Source of the DNA: Linum tenue
Taxonomy: Eukaryota; Streptophyta; Magnoliopsida; Malpighiales; Linaceae
DNA length: 64,000 nt
Reading direction: 5' to 3'
Assembly (NCBI GenBank): GCA_946122785.1
Contig: CAMGYJ010000006.1
Coordinates: 50,488,066 to 50,552,065, forward strand
In this document: piece by piece, positions 11,020 through 22,049 of the stretch
How the letters are laid out: every line of letters begins with the position of its first letter
Position numbering within the stretch: position 1 is the stretch's first letter
Made by a program: the position numbers and the translations under genes
The notes under the pieces: generated by a model
Seen by the model: the letters and a program-made list of their open reading frames with translations, nothing else
Databases searched by the model: none
Told to the model about the DNA's origin: nothing

Positions 11020-13186
11020 GTGAGCTTTAACTGATGAAAACCCTAATCTAACCTAACAGCTGGGCGAACGGCCGCTCCCCTCTCTCTCTCTACCTCGCCC
11101 TCTCGTTTTTTTCTACTCTCTCTGCTTCATTTCTCCTTTCTTCTCCAGAGAACGAAAACCTCACTCTCTTAAAACCGCCGTCATTCCTCGCCTCTCTCTT
11201 TCTCTCGCCTTCTCTCATGTTCGTATCCAAGAACCCACTCTAATCGTTAGAGGAAAAACGAACCCAACTCCAAATCCATGGCCGCCCTGCACCTCTACTC
11301 TCAATCCGTTCGTTTTCTCGTTTAAATGGTGACGATAATGAAGAAATCAAAAATCGGGTAAACCTCTTTGACATGCATGTTTGTTTTCTCGATTTTTTTA
11401 TATTCCGATTTTGGGGGAGTTCGGGTTCTCACCCTTTCTGCTTTTTTCTGGGTTTTGAGGGTCGGGTCTAGGGGAAACTTAGACCGGGAAGACGGTAGCA
11501 GAGGGTGCTACGGCGACGGCGACTCACAGACCTAGTGAGGATTTTTTATTTTTTGTACTTTGATTATCTCTTAGTTTTGGGTTTCTGATCTACTTGATTT
11601 AATTTGTGCAGGGTTTTGAAAGGGAACAGATCGAGGTAGGTTTTTTTAAATGGGCTCACTGTGGTCTGTGGCTAGAGAGATTAAGCTAAAAAACGATTCT
11701 GTTGTTGAGATGAGAATGATCCATAGATATAAATTAAAGGGAAAATGGTTGTGTTTGTCTGAATCTTGTGTTTGAGGTTTATTTGGTGTGATTTTGTGGT
11801 GAATGAATGGTCTGGGAGCTTAGAGGGTTGGGATTATTTGGAGAATACCACTTTTTATTTCAATCGAATGATGGTATTTTTACCTACATGCTGGAAATGA
11901 GTTGAAATATATGACATAAATAAAGGAATAGCAATCGACAGGTAGTAAATAGCGTAGTAGAAAATTGAATGTAAAGACCATGAGCAGATGCTAACTAGCA
12001 AAATAATATGTAAACCAGAGTCGTTACTCAAGTAGTTAGCTGCTGTTAGTGGATAGTATATTAATCATGTTAAAAATAAGTAAATAATGGGACCGAAAAT
12101 GAAACTGAAACTGAAGAGCTGATAAAATAGAATAGGTGAGATTTCTCTTTTAAATCAGTTTGGTCAATGTACAGTTATAGAGTTGATTGATTTTTAAAAG
12201 TATTGTGAAGAAAGATAAAAGAAAGAGATGCTGATAATGACAATAGTAGAATGATATTGACAAAAAGAGAAGAGTAGTAGAGAAGAGAAGAGAATAAATC
12301 AATAGTATATTATTATAACCAGAATATGAATCTGGTTTTGCTCAATACAAACCTCGTTGGGCTTCTGTTTGGCTAGAGGCTTTCTATTTGACAGAATGAA
12401 GAAAGAAAAAAGAGTGTTTGCGTTTCTCTTTTATTTTCCCAGCACTTCCCCTTTCTCTAAACTGACTAAGAAGAACAAAATCTCTGAAATGGCTGAAAGA
12501 AAGAATTGACAGTGTTTCCCCAAGTGTTTTTTCCCCCTCCCAAAAAGATGTCCCTCTCTTGAAAATTGAGCCTGCTTTTATAGAGAAAAAGAGGCGGTGG
12601 TATCTGGGTTCTGTCGGACCAGTTCTGGTTCGACCAGTCCGTCTGGTTGGGCCTTTCCTGGGCTGGTCAGGATCTGACCCATGAGATCTTGGGCCTGACT
12701 GTGGGCTATGACCTTCTAGGCCGAGTTGGGCTCTTTCAGTCTGGGCCTGGAGTTTGGACTGACTGATTTTTCTTCTTAGCTTTGCAGGTCCAAGGTTGAT
12801 TTCCTTTAAATGAGATGGTGGATAAAGCCTGAAACTTATTGAACACATTGTAATTCTCATGCAATAATTATGACTTGTTATTCTGATGCTAATTGTGAGT
12901 TAACAGTAATTTTAATACAATGTGCTTCTTTATTATTATTTGTGTTGTGCTAAAAGCTTATATTGGAAGCCAATCGATCCTATTAGATCTACTGGAACCG
13001 AATTCGAATAATTTGTACAATCGTTGATATTTTAGACTTGCAATGGCCAATCTAATTATCTTACGACATTTCACGATTTAAGTTGGAATTTTTAGTTGGA
13101 TAAATTTATCCGGACAAAATGAGGTGTCTACACACACATACATATGTCTACTCCTCAAAGGAGATTACAATACAGATACAAGAATC

Positions 13187-13596
13187 CTAAGGATTCTTGG
13201 GGTCGAAGTCAAGATCAGAGAGACATTCATTGGTCGCTATGTCGGAGTACTCCTCCTCGTTCTCCGATTCCTCAACTTCCTCTTCTTCCCCCGTACTCTC
13301 CATCGAGTCCAAATGGGTGCCCAAATCATCCACATTAGGACCCATTGAGTACCAATCATAGATGGGTATTCCATCTAGAGTCCAATAATTGGTTGGATTC
13401 TCTCCATCAATGTCATTATATAGCAAATTCCCGCTATCGTCATAAAATTGAACCACTCTTCATTGTCAAACTCCATTTCGGGAGTAGAGAGATCAATGAT
13501 CTCCAGATCTGATTCGATATTGATGACCTCTATGACATCATCGTCATCTTCATCAACATTGATGGGGTTATGTGGCTTTGGAATGCTTCCAGCCAT
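13187..13596 (-). pseudogene. small acidic ORF of the LARD-like element, one frameshift
   Basis: The ATG at 13596 opens a frame rich in D and E (INVDEDDDDVIEV, then MEFDNEEW). A one-base shift near 13450-13456 passes it into a second frame (VQFYDDSGNLLYND ... GEEEEVEESENEEEYS) that stops at 13187. The product would be about 136 residues, very acidic, with no cysteine-rich or catalytic motif and no membrane segment. It sits where gag normally starts. A plausible leader intron precedes it (donor CAG|GTAAC at 14018/14017, acceptor TTGCAAG at 13612), 406 bases long. I recognise no family. It may be a captured host exon or an element-specific protein. Confidence 0.5.
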
Positions 13597-13611
13597 CTTT
13601 GTTCCAATTTG

Positions 13612-14273
13612 CTTGCAAGATTAAACAAATAAACATGAACTCCATCTTTCACATATATACAAGACAAAGTACGCTCAGAGACAAAAATATGCATGCAGGC
13701 GAACATCCCATGAAACCTACTGATACTTGCCATTATCTACCAGCCAACCCAATTGATGGCAGACACATATGTGAACAGTGGCATGCAACGATGATAAATA
13801 TATATATATATAACATAGATCTATATATAATTATCCACAGTGCCAACAATTGCAAGCATGGAAGATTATATATATATACCATCAAGGCAAATTTGATTAG
13901 TCACATGAATCAAATTTTTCTACTTCCAGTATATGCAACCGAGAATATATATATAATTCATATATATCATCTTCTTCACACGTTTAATATAAAAAGGGAA
14001 GACGAACGGAGTGTTACCTGAACTTGTAAGGACTGCCGAATGACTCTGACCCTTCTGGGAACCGACTGGTAGAAAGTAGAACTACCAAAAGGAATGGTTT
14101 CTTGAACACAGAACCATCATGCAACATTGAATATACAGGAACCGAAAGAGGTATGAAAATCTCTCTTATTTTATACATGCTATTTCAATAACAAGTCGAA
14201 AACAATTTCATTGCATGGTAAATTGAAAACCAACCAGAACCGTGAACAATTCCAAAATAAGATTCTTTAAGAT
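13612..14273 (-). other. LARD-like element leader, AT-rich with possible intron
   Basis: Region between the 5' LTR and the acidic frame. It holds (AT)n stretches at about 13797-13812 and 13868-13880 and the predicted intron 13612-14017. The short exon-like stretch 14018-14273 has no long frame. No standard tRNA-Met primer binding site is evident next to the LTR; the bases there read ATCTTAAAGAATC. Confidence 0.4.
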
Positions 14274-14997
14274 TGTTGTGGAAAATTGTTCACGTATACT
14301 ATTTTCTTGCAACACAAGCAAACACATAAGATCAAGAAAAATATGCAAAGACACATGCAAGCGTCCTAGCCGATAGAATTCACTATTTCTTCTTAAAGAA
14401 TCTTATTCCCCTCTAGTACCCAAGGTTATGGAATGATTCCTCCCAGGATAGAAAAGACGTACCTTTTCCAGCGTAGCGGTACCTCAAACCCCGGAAACCA
14501 TCGAACGCAGCGAACTGGCGAGAACCACACTTGACTCTATTTTTCTCTTTGAAAAGAATGCATAAAACTAGTTTTGGATTTGGCAGAATTTTGGTATCGG
14601 AAAAATCCATGTATCTCGTAGTTAAAACTAGAGGGGATATGGTGCTATTTATAGAAAATGAAGGGGTGCATTGAAGGGAGGCAACTCTTCATATGGGTGG
14701 TTACACCCCAACCAACGCATTGGTTCATTTTAAAATAATGAACCATTGCATCGGTTCGGTCCATGGTAGTTGGACCGGTTTGGTTATTCCAACCGCCTCA
14801 TCGGTTCGGTTCGATTTGGGTCAACTTGGTTTGGTTCATTTGGTCACACAAACCAATTTAACCAATTAATCTCATATTACATCAAATCGATCGAATTCGA
14901 GGTCATGCCTTCCCACATCTTACCAACATGGTACTTCAAAAGACTCTCTTGAAACTTTCCCCTTTTATTTCCATTCACACCACTAAAAATCCCAACA
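14274..14997 (-). repeat. 5' LTR of the LARD-like element
   Basis: Upstream LTR in element orientation. It keeps the intact TATA box CTATAAATAGC (plus strand about 14644-14654). It begins TGTTGGG at 14997 and ends CCACAACA at 14274, in direct repeat with 6757-7482. Confidence 0.9.
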
Positions 14998-15002
14998 AAA
15001 TT

Positions 15003-15246
15003 AACCCTAAAGACAACTACCAACACCAACCCTAGCTATCATCTCTTCTTCAACCTGCCGCCGCCAACCATCCGAATAGAGCCGCCAAAAAACCAACCGC
15101 CGACCACCAGCTCACCATGCAGCGACCGGACCAACGCCACAATGGGAGAAAAGCAGTTCGCAAGGAGCCCGAAGATCACAAAAACGGCAACGAACAGGCT
15201 TGAAGAAAAGAGATGAGCTTCAGAATGATGCATCCCTACCTTCAAC
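15003..15246 (-). repeat. possible LINE-like 3' region (outer right part)
   Basis: The minus strand has a 69-codon frame (15039-15248) ending in a basic stretch GGGRLKKR and then a GGGTTGGTGTTGG, GGGCTCACTG style of sequence seen near LINE 3' ends. It continues into 6552-6751 across the LARD insertion. No protein domain is recognised. Confidence 0.3.
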
Positions 15247-15892
15247 ATCTAAGAACAGCTTGGTGGCAATATTATTATTGCTTGTAAAATGATAGTGAAT
15301 GGGCAAATGGTAATTTGGTTGGTGTGGATACATTTTTTTGTTTCGTGATTAAAAACATTTAGACATAAATGGTTATGTTGTAGCCACTCATACCATTTGA
15401 ACACCTCTATCTAAAACGCATGGCTCCGCCTTTGGTTGCATGTTGAAGACGGGGATGCATAAATTTCATAACACTATGGTATTTGATAGTAGTAATTTGA
15501 AATTCCAATAGCCACGCCTTCTAATTAAGTTGATTATTACTTATGACATGAGATTTTGGTTATTAATTAACCAGAAAATAATTCCCATATGTTGTTTTGC
15601 CTAATCATGTGTTCGTTTTGGTTTTTGATTGCTTTGTTCTTTTATTTTATATGCACATTAAACCTTAGAAAGCAGGAGCAAGGATCTGCAATATGATAGC
15701 CACGACGTGCTTACTTGAAAACTTTCTAAATTTTACTGAATTATAATCTTGCAAAGAAAGTGTCGGGTCTCTAACCGTGATGAAAAACAAGGTGTAGTCA
15801 TGGACTTGTTTGAGTATTGATGCATAATTCTTATTTGGTGAACTTGGAGTCATTTTGTGTTGTAATCTTGTACCCTGTGTGTTTGATTTTTG
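15247..15892. other. no recognisable gene
   Basis: AT-rich, without a frame I can support. The minus-strand frame that starts at 15665 extends into the CACTA terminal repeat and is spurious. It forms the left flank of the CACTA element. Confidence 0.5.
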
Positions 15893-15904
15893 CACTACAA
15901 AAAA

Positions 15905-16056
15905 GATGAGATTTGGGGACCAGTGTTGGGGACGCTTTGTGTGTACTGTCTCCGCATATACAATTTTAAGTGTTACCGGGGATGAGATTTGGGGACCAGT
16001 GTTGGGGACGCTTTGTGTGTACTGTCTCCGCATATACAATTTTAAGTGTTACCGGG
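15905..16056 (+). repeat. 76 bp tandem duplication at the CACTA 1 left end
   Basis: The unit beginning GATGAGATTTGGGGACCAG at 15905 is repeated exactly from 15981. It doubles the subterminal block next to the left inverted repeat. Confidence 0.9.
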
Positions 16057-17039
16057 GACCAGCGTGTTAAATTGTCCCTATAAAATAATGAATAAGATTT
16101 TTATTAATTTGTAATTTTGTTTAGCTGTCCCTGGAAAAGAATCTACCGGGACTTGACCCATTAGCGGCCCAGGTTACAAAGCAAGCGGATAAAAGATTGA
16201 TGGGTATCAATTTTTTTCGTCCCCACAAATTTCATCAAAGGTTGCGAAGTTCCTTTTCTGTTTTGGAGTTGTCTTCCCCATCTTTATTTTTTTATTGTTT
16301 TCCTCCTAACTATTGAAACGTGGGAAGAGTTACTTTTTCCTTGTTATGTTTGAATTAGGAGTTTTATTGGTAGGTTTATGATTTTCCTAGTCATGTTTTG
16401 ATTGTTATTGTTACATTATAAATAGGTGAGTTTTGTTGAGCTGAACATCAAATTCTACTACCTTCATACAAAAATATTGATACTAGCAAAGGAGGAAGCT
16501 GAAGAGTTGGAAGAGCTAGCACAATACCATCAGCATATTTATAACTTCCGGTAAACTAATTTCTTGTAATTAGAGTTTTTATAGCATCATCCCTGCTTGT
16601 CGTTTCTCTCAAGTTTCAATTAATCATCCCCTCCCCCAATTATGTTGGGCAAAGTTATCTTTGGTTATACTAAATGCTTGCTTTACTTAAGGCTGTACTT
16701 AGCATATATAAATCTTTACTCAGGGATGGAAAATATATATGTTACGAGAAACAAGCTTTAGTTAGGGTAAATATTGCTTTACTTAATCATAGCTAAAAAA
16801 TCATTCCCTTCCCCAAATTTTTACCATTGATAGAAAAGTTTAGCCTCTTCCTATGTCTATACGCACCAAAAGTGCATAGATTCAAATAATCATATGCTTG
16901 AATTGCACAACCCATTAATTATTTTATTTTTAGTGTTTCTTTCATCATGTCATCTATTTATTTTTGGTGTCATGATTCATTTTTTATATTTATTTATTTG
17001 TTTGTGTCATAATTGGTAATTTATATTTTATAATAGGAG

Positions 17040-20000
17040 ATGATTCCGAATAAGGATTGGATGAGCATACGGAACCGGAGAGAACCTGGATTCTTCCAAG
17101 GCGTTAATGCGTTTATTGATTTCGCATTTTCTCGTTCCGCCAACAAAGAAGCCATTCGTTGTCCTTGTACAAAGTGTCGAAACGCTGCATATAAAGGTCG
17201 ATCAGATGTTCAATTCCATCTGCTAAAACATGGGATGTTGGAGAGTTATACAACTTGGAACTTCCATGGAGAAGGTGCCTGTAATACGCAGGAGTCGACA
17301 AGTAGCCAAGAACCGAATGAAGACCATATGCTCGAAGATACTCTTGATGATATGGATGGATTGTTACATGACGTGTATGGCAGGAGAGATGAAGAAGAAG
17401 ACTTGGCAATGGACACAGAAGATGCCGAAGAAGAACCTAATCAAGATGCTACTACCTTCTATCGCTTGCTCCAAGAGGCTAAGGAAAAATTGTACCCGAA
17501 CTGTGAGTACACTAAACTATCGACAATTGTGAAACTGCTTCATCTTAAAAGTATTCACAAGTGGACTAACAAGTCATTCGACGACTTACTTGACATTTTG
17601 AGGGTCTTAATTCCTGATGGCAAGGTTAATTTGCCCGAGTCGTTCAGTAGTGCTCGTAAGTATATTTCTGAATTAGGCCTTGGTTATGAGAAGTACGATG
17701 TCTGCGAGAAGAGTTGCACATTATACTGGGGTCCTCATAAAGATGCAACATCGTGCCCAGTTTGTAAATTGCCTAGATATGCATCTATAGACAGCAAGGG
17801 GAAGGGAAAACCACACAAGGTATTACGATATTTTCCATTGAAGCCTAGGTTGCAGAGGTTGTTTATGTCAAGTAAAACAACTTCTGAGATGAGGTGGCAT
17901 AAGGAGGGCAGAAGTGATGATGGTATAATGCGACATCCCGCTGATACTCCTGCGTGGAAGTCATTTGATGAGACATACCCATATTTTGCATCTGATCCTA
18001 GAAACGTTAGACTGGGTGCAGCAACTAATGGCTTCCAACCTTTTGGCAACATGAGCTCCCAACATAGTATATGGCCAGTGGTTCTTATTCCCTATAACCT
18101 GCCTCCTTGGTTGTGCATGAAACAACCATATTTTATCATGTCAATGATAATACCTGGTCCTCATAGCCCAGGTATGGGTATCGATGTATTCTTGCAACCT
18201 ATGATCAAGGATTTGAAGGATTTATGGGAAGATGGAGTTAGCACGTACGATGCACATTCCAAGAAGAACTTTCAGTTGCGTGCTTCGATTCTATGGACTA
18301 TTAGTGACTTTCCAGCTTATGCTGATTTCTCGAGATGGTCTACGAAAGGTTATAAGACTTGTCCTTCATGTCAAGCTGACACTAGCGTGCTGTATTTGAA
18401 AGGGTCGAATAAGTTGTGCTACATGGCTCACCCACCGAAGGTGGTTGGCACCTAATCACAAATGGCGAAAGAATGTTGCAGCATTCAATGGGGAAAGAGA
18501 GGTCAGGGCAAAACCAAATCCATTATCAGGAGATGAGGTGCTTATGAAATGCTGCTCTTTCACGCAAGTACCTTTTGGGAGGAAAGAAAATCCTGTCAAC
18601 TATGATGCTACTAATAGTTGGGAAAATTTGAGGAAAAAAAGCATTTTTTTTAGCTGCCTTATTGGAAGAATCTCCTTATCCGCCACAACCTTGACGTCAT
18701 GCACATTGAGAAAAATGTGTGCGATAATGTGCTAGGGACCATAATGGATATCAAGGGAAAGTCAAAAGATTCTTACAAAAGTAGATTGGACTTGGTACAA
18801 CTGGGAATTCGAGAAAAACTACATCCAGTGGAGGTTGGAGGCAGAACTCGTCTCCCGATTGCACTTTATACGCTATCGAAGGAAGAGAAGGAAGTGTTGT
18901 GCAGGATGGTGACAAACATAAAGACTCCCGATGGATTTTTGTCAAAAATTTCTAGATGTGTCAACATGAAGGAGAGAAAAATCTCTGGCATGAAGAGTCA
19001 CGATTGCCACGTGTTTATGCAGCGACTTCTCCCCTTAGCAATTAGGAGGCTTCTACCAATGAAGGATATCCCTGAAGGATTATCTGCAGAAGATTGGCTA
19101 CAAATGTTGCAACTTTTTGCATCACCGGAATTTAAGGTAGTATTCTTGTTATTATTGTGGATTTTAGCAGTAAAAAGTGTGTTCAATTTAAACTCTTCAT
19201 GTGCAGGCTCTTAGCTTGAAAAATGCTAACAATCGCTCAAATCAAAAGGTCATTGCCTGTACTGGACCAACACCATTCGCACAAACAGAATATGATATGG
19301 TAAATGTTGTTTTTTTTTATTTTGTTGGATGCCAATTCATGTTTTTGTTGCTTCTTATAGACTAAAGTTTACATGTATGACATTAGATTGACGAGGAAAC
19401 TGGAAAACTACCACCTGCATCGGAAGTTTGGATGGCACAACATAGTACTTTGAATGCAAATAATGAGCGAAAGTGGGTTGATAGTTCATCAGAGAATTAT
19501 TATGTAAGTGTTTTGGTTCTAATTAATCTGCCAATTTTTTTCCAACTATGCTTGAAATAACATGGTAGTAATTTTTAATTCATTTTAGCATGAGATAAGA
19601 ATAACAGAAGAAGAAGTCATGCCTGTGGATGAGACTGTTAATGATAATGAGGATGTCTTGAGAGTGGTCTTTGGTGCTCGTTCTGGCTATGTTCGTGGAA
19701 AAGGAACTGGGTACAAGTCAACTACAAAGGGAATGAATACAAACAATCAAAATGGAAAGATAGAGCAACTGGAGGCTCAAGTTGGTGACCTAACTGCAAG
19801 ATTAGCATATCAAGCCAAACACAATCTGGCCTTGACCCAAAGGTTCGAAAAATTTATGGAAATGGTAGAAAATGAAAGGCATGAATCATCTTCTCGCAGT
19901 GGACATGTAAGTAGTCAATTTTCTATCTTGTTACATACATGAATTGTTTCATTATATTTACAAGATCACAATCAAATTGACACACTCATAAAATTAGATG

Positions 20001-20528
20001 GAGGATGCTCTCACTCCGGAAGAGACAAATGGAGAAGATTATACAAGGGATGAATGTTCTAACAAGGTATGAAATTTAATATTAAGGTTGAAGGTTAAAT
20101 ATATTTAAATTACGAACATTCTCGTTCAAATTCGTTCTACAGGCTAGACGCGCAGAAAAGAAACGAAGTGCACCATGCAAGCAGGTTTCAAACTCAAGAA
20201 AGAAAAATAGGTACTCAAGAGTCTTCTTTTGATTCAAAGAAGCTAGCTAACTTAGCTAGTAAATTGGAATCAGTACTCTTCTTTTATGGTAGTTTGAGTT
20301 CCAAATTTACAAGCTACAACTTCAACGTGTTTTTTTAATTCTTTTTGTGATCCTATATGTATAGTACTAATTTGTTTCATAGCCTTAAATTGTTACGAAT
20401 TTTATAGCTTTTCTTTTCTAAATTGAGTATGTGCCTCCATTTCATTCAATTGATATTCTTGCCATATATTTAAATTTTAAATTTTTTCTAATTCTAATTT
20501 TACTTTCAGGGAGCTAAGAGAAGAATGA
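17040..20528 (+). pseudogene. CACTA transposase: TnpD-like domains fused to TnpA-like C-terminus
   Basis: The ATG at 17040 opens a transposase-associated domain (MIPNKDWM ... CPCTKCRN) and then the tnp2 transposase domain, including LPPWLCMKQPY and RASILWTISDFPAY near residues 350-430. A frameshift near 18438 and another at the T run near 18645 break it. A DUF4218 domain follows (HIEKNVCDNVLGT ... VGGRTRLPIALY ... HDCHVFMQRLLP). Five clean introns then join exons 19207-19299, 19387-19503, 19589-19906, 19998-20066, 20143-20210 and 20510-20528 in phase. These carry a Transposase_24/TnpA-like tail (LKNANNRSNQK, FGARSGYVRGKGTGYK, a coiled coil GKIEQLEAQVGDL). The usual TnpD C-terminus and TnpA N-terminus are missing, so an internal deletion probably fused the two genes. 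An untranslated first exon may end at about 16550. Confidence 0.85.
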
Positions 20529-20759
20529 AGTTTGTTGGTGGAAGCGCGGTAGAAAGAGTAGTTAAGTGTTAGTACTTTTGTCAAGAGAGATAATAGAACA
20601 ATTCATGGATTTAGAACTTGTTATCTATTATTTTTTAGTATTTTTCTAGTTTCACGAGAGAATGGTTATCCTTTAAAACTATGAATGTTGGTTTTTCTAG
20701 TGTTGGATGAGATGACATTGTAGTAGTTTAGTTTTATTGCACTTTTATGGAGATGATTT

Positions 20760-21854
20760 TATGACATTTTGCTATATTGTCGCCTCCTAAGATATTGGTG
20801 AAGGGACACATGATCGTCTCCATAAATTACAAATGTGACAATCTCTCGTCCCCAAAGACACCGTTTAAGTGACCCCTAGTCGTCCCTATAATTTATGTAG
20901 ACGAGATTTCAGCGTCCCTTATGCTACCACTTAAGGGACAACATGGTGTCCCAAAATATTATATGGGTGACAATGAGTCGTCCCCAAAGATAAAGGCTAA
21001 AGACAATTGTTCGTCCCTAAAAGTTATGTACGTTACAAATTGACGCCCCTAAAGACACTTGTTAAGGGATGATTGGCGGTCCCTACCAGTTAATAAGTGA
21101 CAATTAGGCGTCCCAAAAAATATAGTTTAAGGGACAATTGATCGTCCCCACAAGTGATACAGGGAACAATTAGTCGTTCCCAAAGACACATGCTAAGGGA
21201 CAATAGGTCATTCATACGAGTTACATAGGGGACAATTAGTTGTTCCCAAAAGGCGTATAAGTTACAACTCCTCGTCCCCCAATACACAAGTTTAGGGACA
21301 ATTGTTTGCCCTAAAAGTCATAGGTGACAACTTGTCGTCTCTAAAGATATAGTATAGGAAACCACTCGTAGTCCTTGAAGAAAGCTTTTGGGGACGAATT
21401 ATGGACTCCAATTTGACACCTATAGGGACGACACGTCGATCTTATAAAAAGAAAAGGGGACAACAAATTATCCCCATATTGGTCCAATGCAATTATGAAA
21501 TCAATTATGTGGGACAACAGTTTGTCCCTAGAAATGATGTTTAGGGGACAACTTATTGTCGCTAAAGTTATAGCTATGGGGACGACTTGTTGTCGCTAAA
21601 GTTATAACTATGGGGACGACATATTGTCCTTCATGGACAAGAAACGAGACGGTGACTTGCGCGTATCGAGGACGACTGTCGTCCCTAGTAATGGGGACGA
21701 CCTACATTTTTGTCGTCCCCAAAAAAATAGAGGACAAGAGTATAGGGAACCACTTATTGGAGACGACTTAGTCGTCCCCAAAAACTCTAGGGACGATTTT
21801 TCCTATTTCCGGGGACGACTTTTGTCATCCCCAAACCTCCTCTTTTTTGTAGTG
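20760..21854. repeat. CACTA 1 right subterminal repeat array
   Basis: More than twenty copies, on both strands, of short motifs around GGGACGA and TCGTCCC, often paired as GACGACTTGTCGTC-like palindromes, densest at 21580-21850. In En/Spm such motifs bind TnpA. No coding sequence is supported here. Confidence 0.85.
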
Positions 21855-21963
21855 AAAACTAGTTATTGTTGTGGGAGCTAAATGAATATATGGCATGGGA
21901 TCTCAATATTTGTGCAGCCAAGAGCAAGAGATGCCACAAAGTTAAATATGCTAGCATGTACTA

Positions 21964-22049
21964 TTAATAAGATTTGCATGCAGCATGCACTATGAGAATT
22001 GTGTACTCTTAATAAGATTTGCATGCAGCATGCACTATGAGAATTGTGT
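21964..22049 (+). repeat. 45 bp tandem duplication containing a palindrome
   Basis: Two copies of a unit starting TTAATAAGATTTGCATGC (21964 and 22009). Each contains the palindrome-like GCATGCAGCATGC. Confidence 0.85.

Larger units (their letters stand above)
10316..13132 (+). mobile_element. nested solo LTR, about 2.8 kb, Ty3/gypsy Tat-like
   Basis: It starts TGTCGCAACC and ends GGTGTCTACA, with a 5 bp duplication CACAC on both sides (10311-10315 and 13133-13137). No internal coding region remains, so this is a solo LTR left by recombination between the two LTRs of an element that had inserted in the LARD. A TATA box at 11013-11019 followed by a CT-rich leader (11075-11150) supports plus orientation. 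The GGTGTCTACA end and the great length fit Tat/Ogre-type gypsy LTRs. The minus-strand frame at 12384-12860 has no known domain and is probably chance. Confidence 0.8.
6757..14997 (-). mobile_element. complete non-autonomous LTR retrotransposon (LARD-like), 8.2 kb
   Basis: Two LTRs in direct repeat (6757-7482 and 14274-14997) with TG...CA ends are flanked by an exact 5 bp duplication AAATT (6752-6756 and 14998-15002). Minus orientation follows from a TATA box (CTATAAATAGC) in the LTRs and from a polypurine tract (GTGGGGGAT) directly before the left LTR on the minus strand. The tract and LTR start (TGTTGGGAT) look copia-like. The interior has no gag, protease, integrase or reverse transcriptase. 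It holds an acidic small frame near the 5' end, a long non-coding tract with degenerate repeats, and a nested solo LTR. The LTRs differ at about 17-20 positions by eye, so insertion is fairly recent. It must rely on proteins from another element. Confidence 0.9.
15893..21854 (+). mobile_element. CACTA (En/Spm) element 1, about 6.0 kb
   Basis: The inverted ends start CACTACAAAAAAGA and match over about 27 bases with two differences (GATGAGATTTGGGGA against GAGGAGGTTTGGGGA). The interior carries a spliced transposase gene (17040-20528) and, at 20760-21850, a dense subterminal array of GGGACGAC/GTCGTCCC motifs, the binding sites typical of this superfamily. The 3 bp next to each end are TTG and AAA and do not match, so the duplication has decayed or one end was altered. 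Frameshifts in the gene suggest the copy no longer moves itself. Confidence 0.9.

Noticed and set aside
12384..12860. 158-codon minus-strand frame inside the solo LTR
   Set aside because: No known domain, low-complexity Gly/Arg/Pro composition, and it lies wholly within an LTR.
13124..13348. Plus-strand frames over the acidic ORF
   Set aside because: They mirror the acidic minus-strand frame and begin inside the solo LTR target site.
15665..16070. Frames of 124 and 71 codons across the CACTA left end
   Set aside because: They arise from the 76 bp tandem duplication and cross the terminal repeat boundary.
20880..21850. CRISPR-like or satellite array
   Set aside because: The short motifs occur on both strands at irregular spacing next to a CACTA terminal repeat; they are subterminal repeats of that element in plant DNA.
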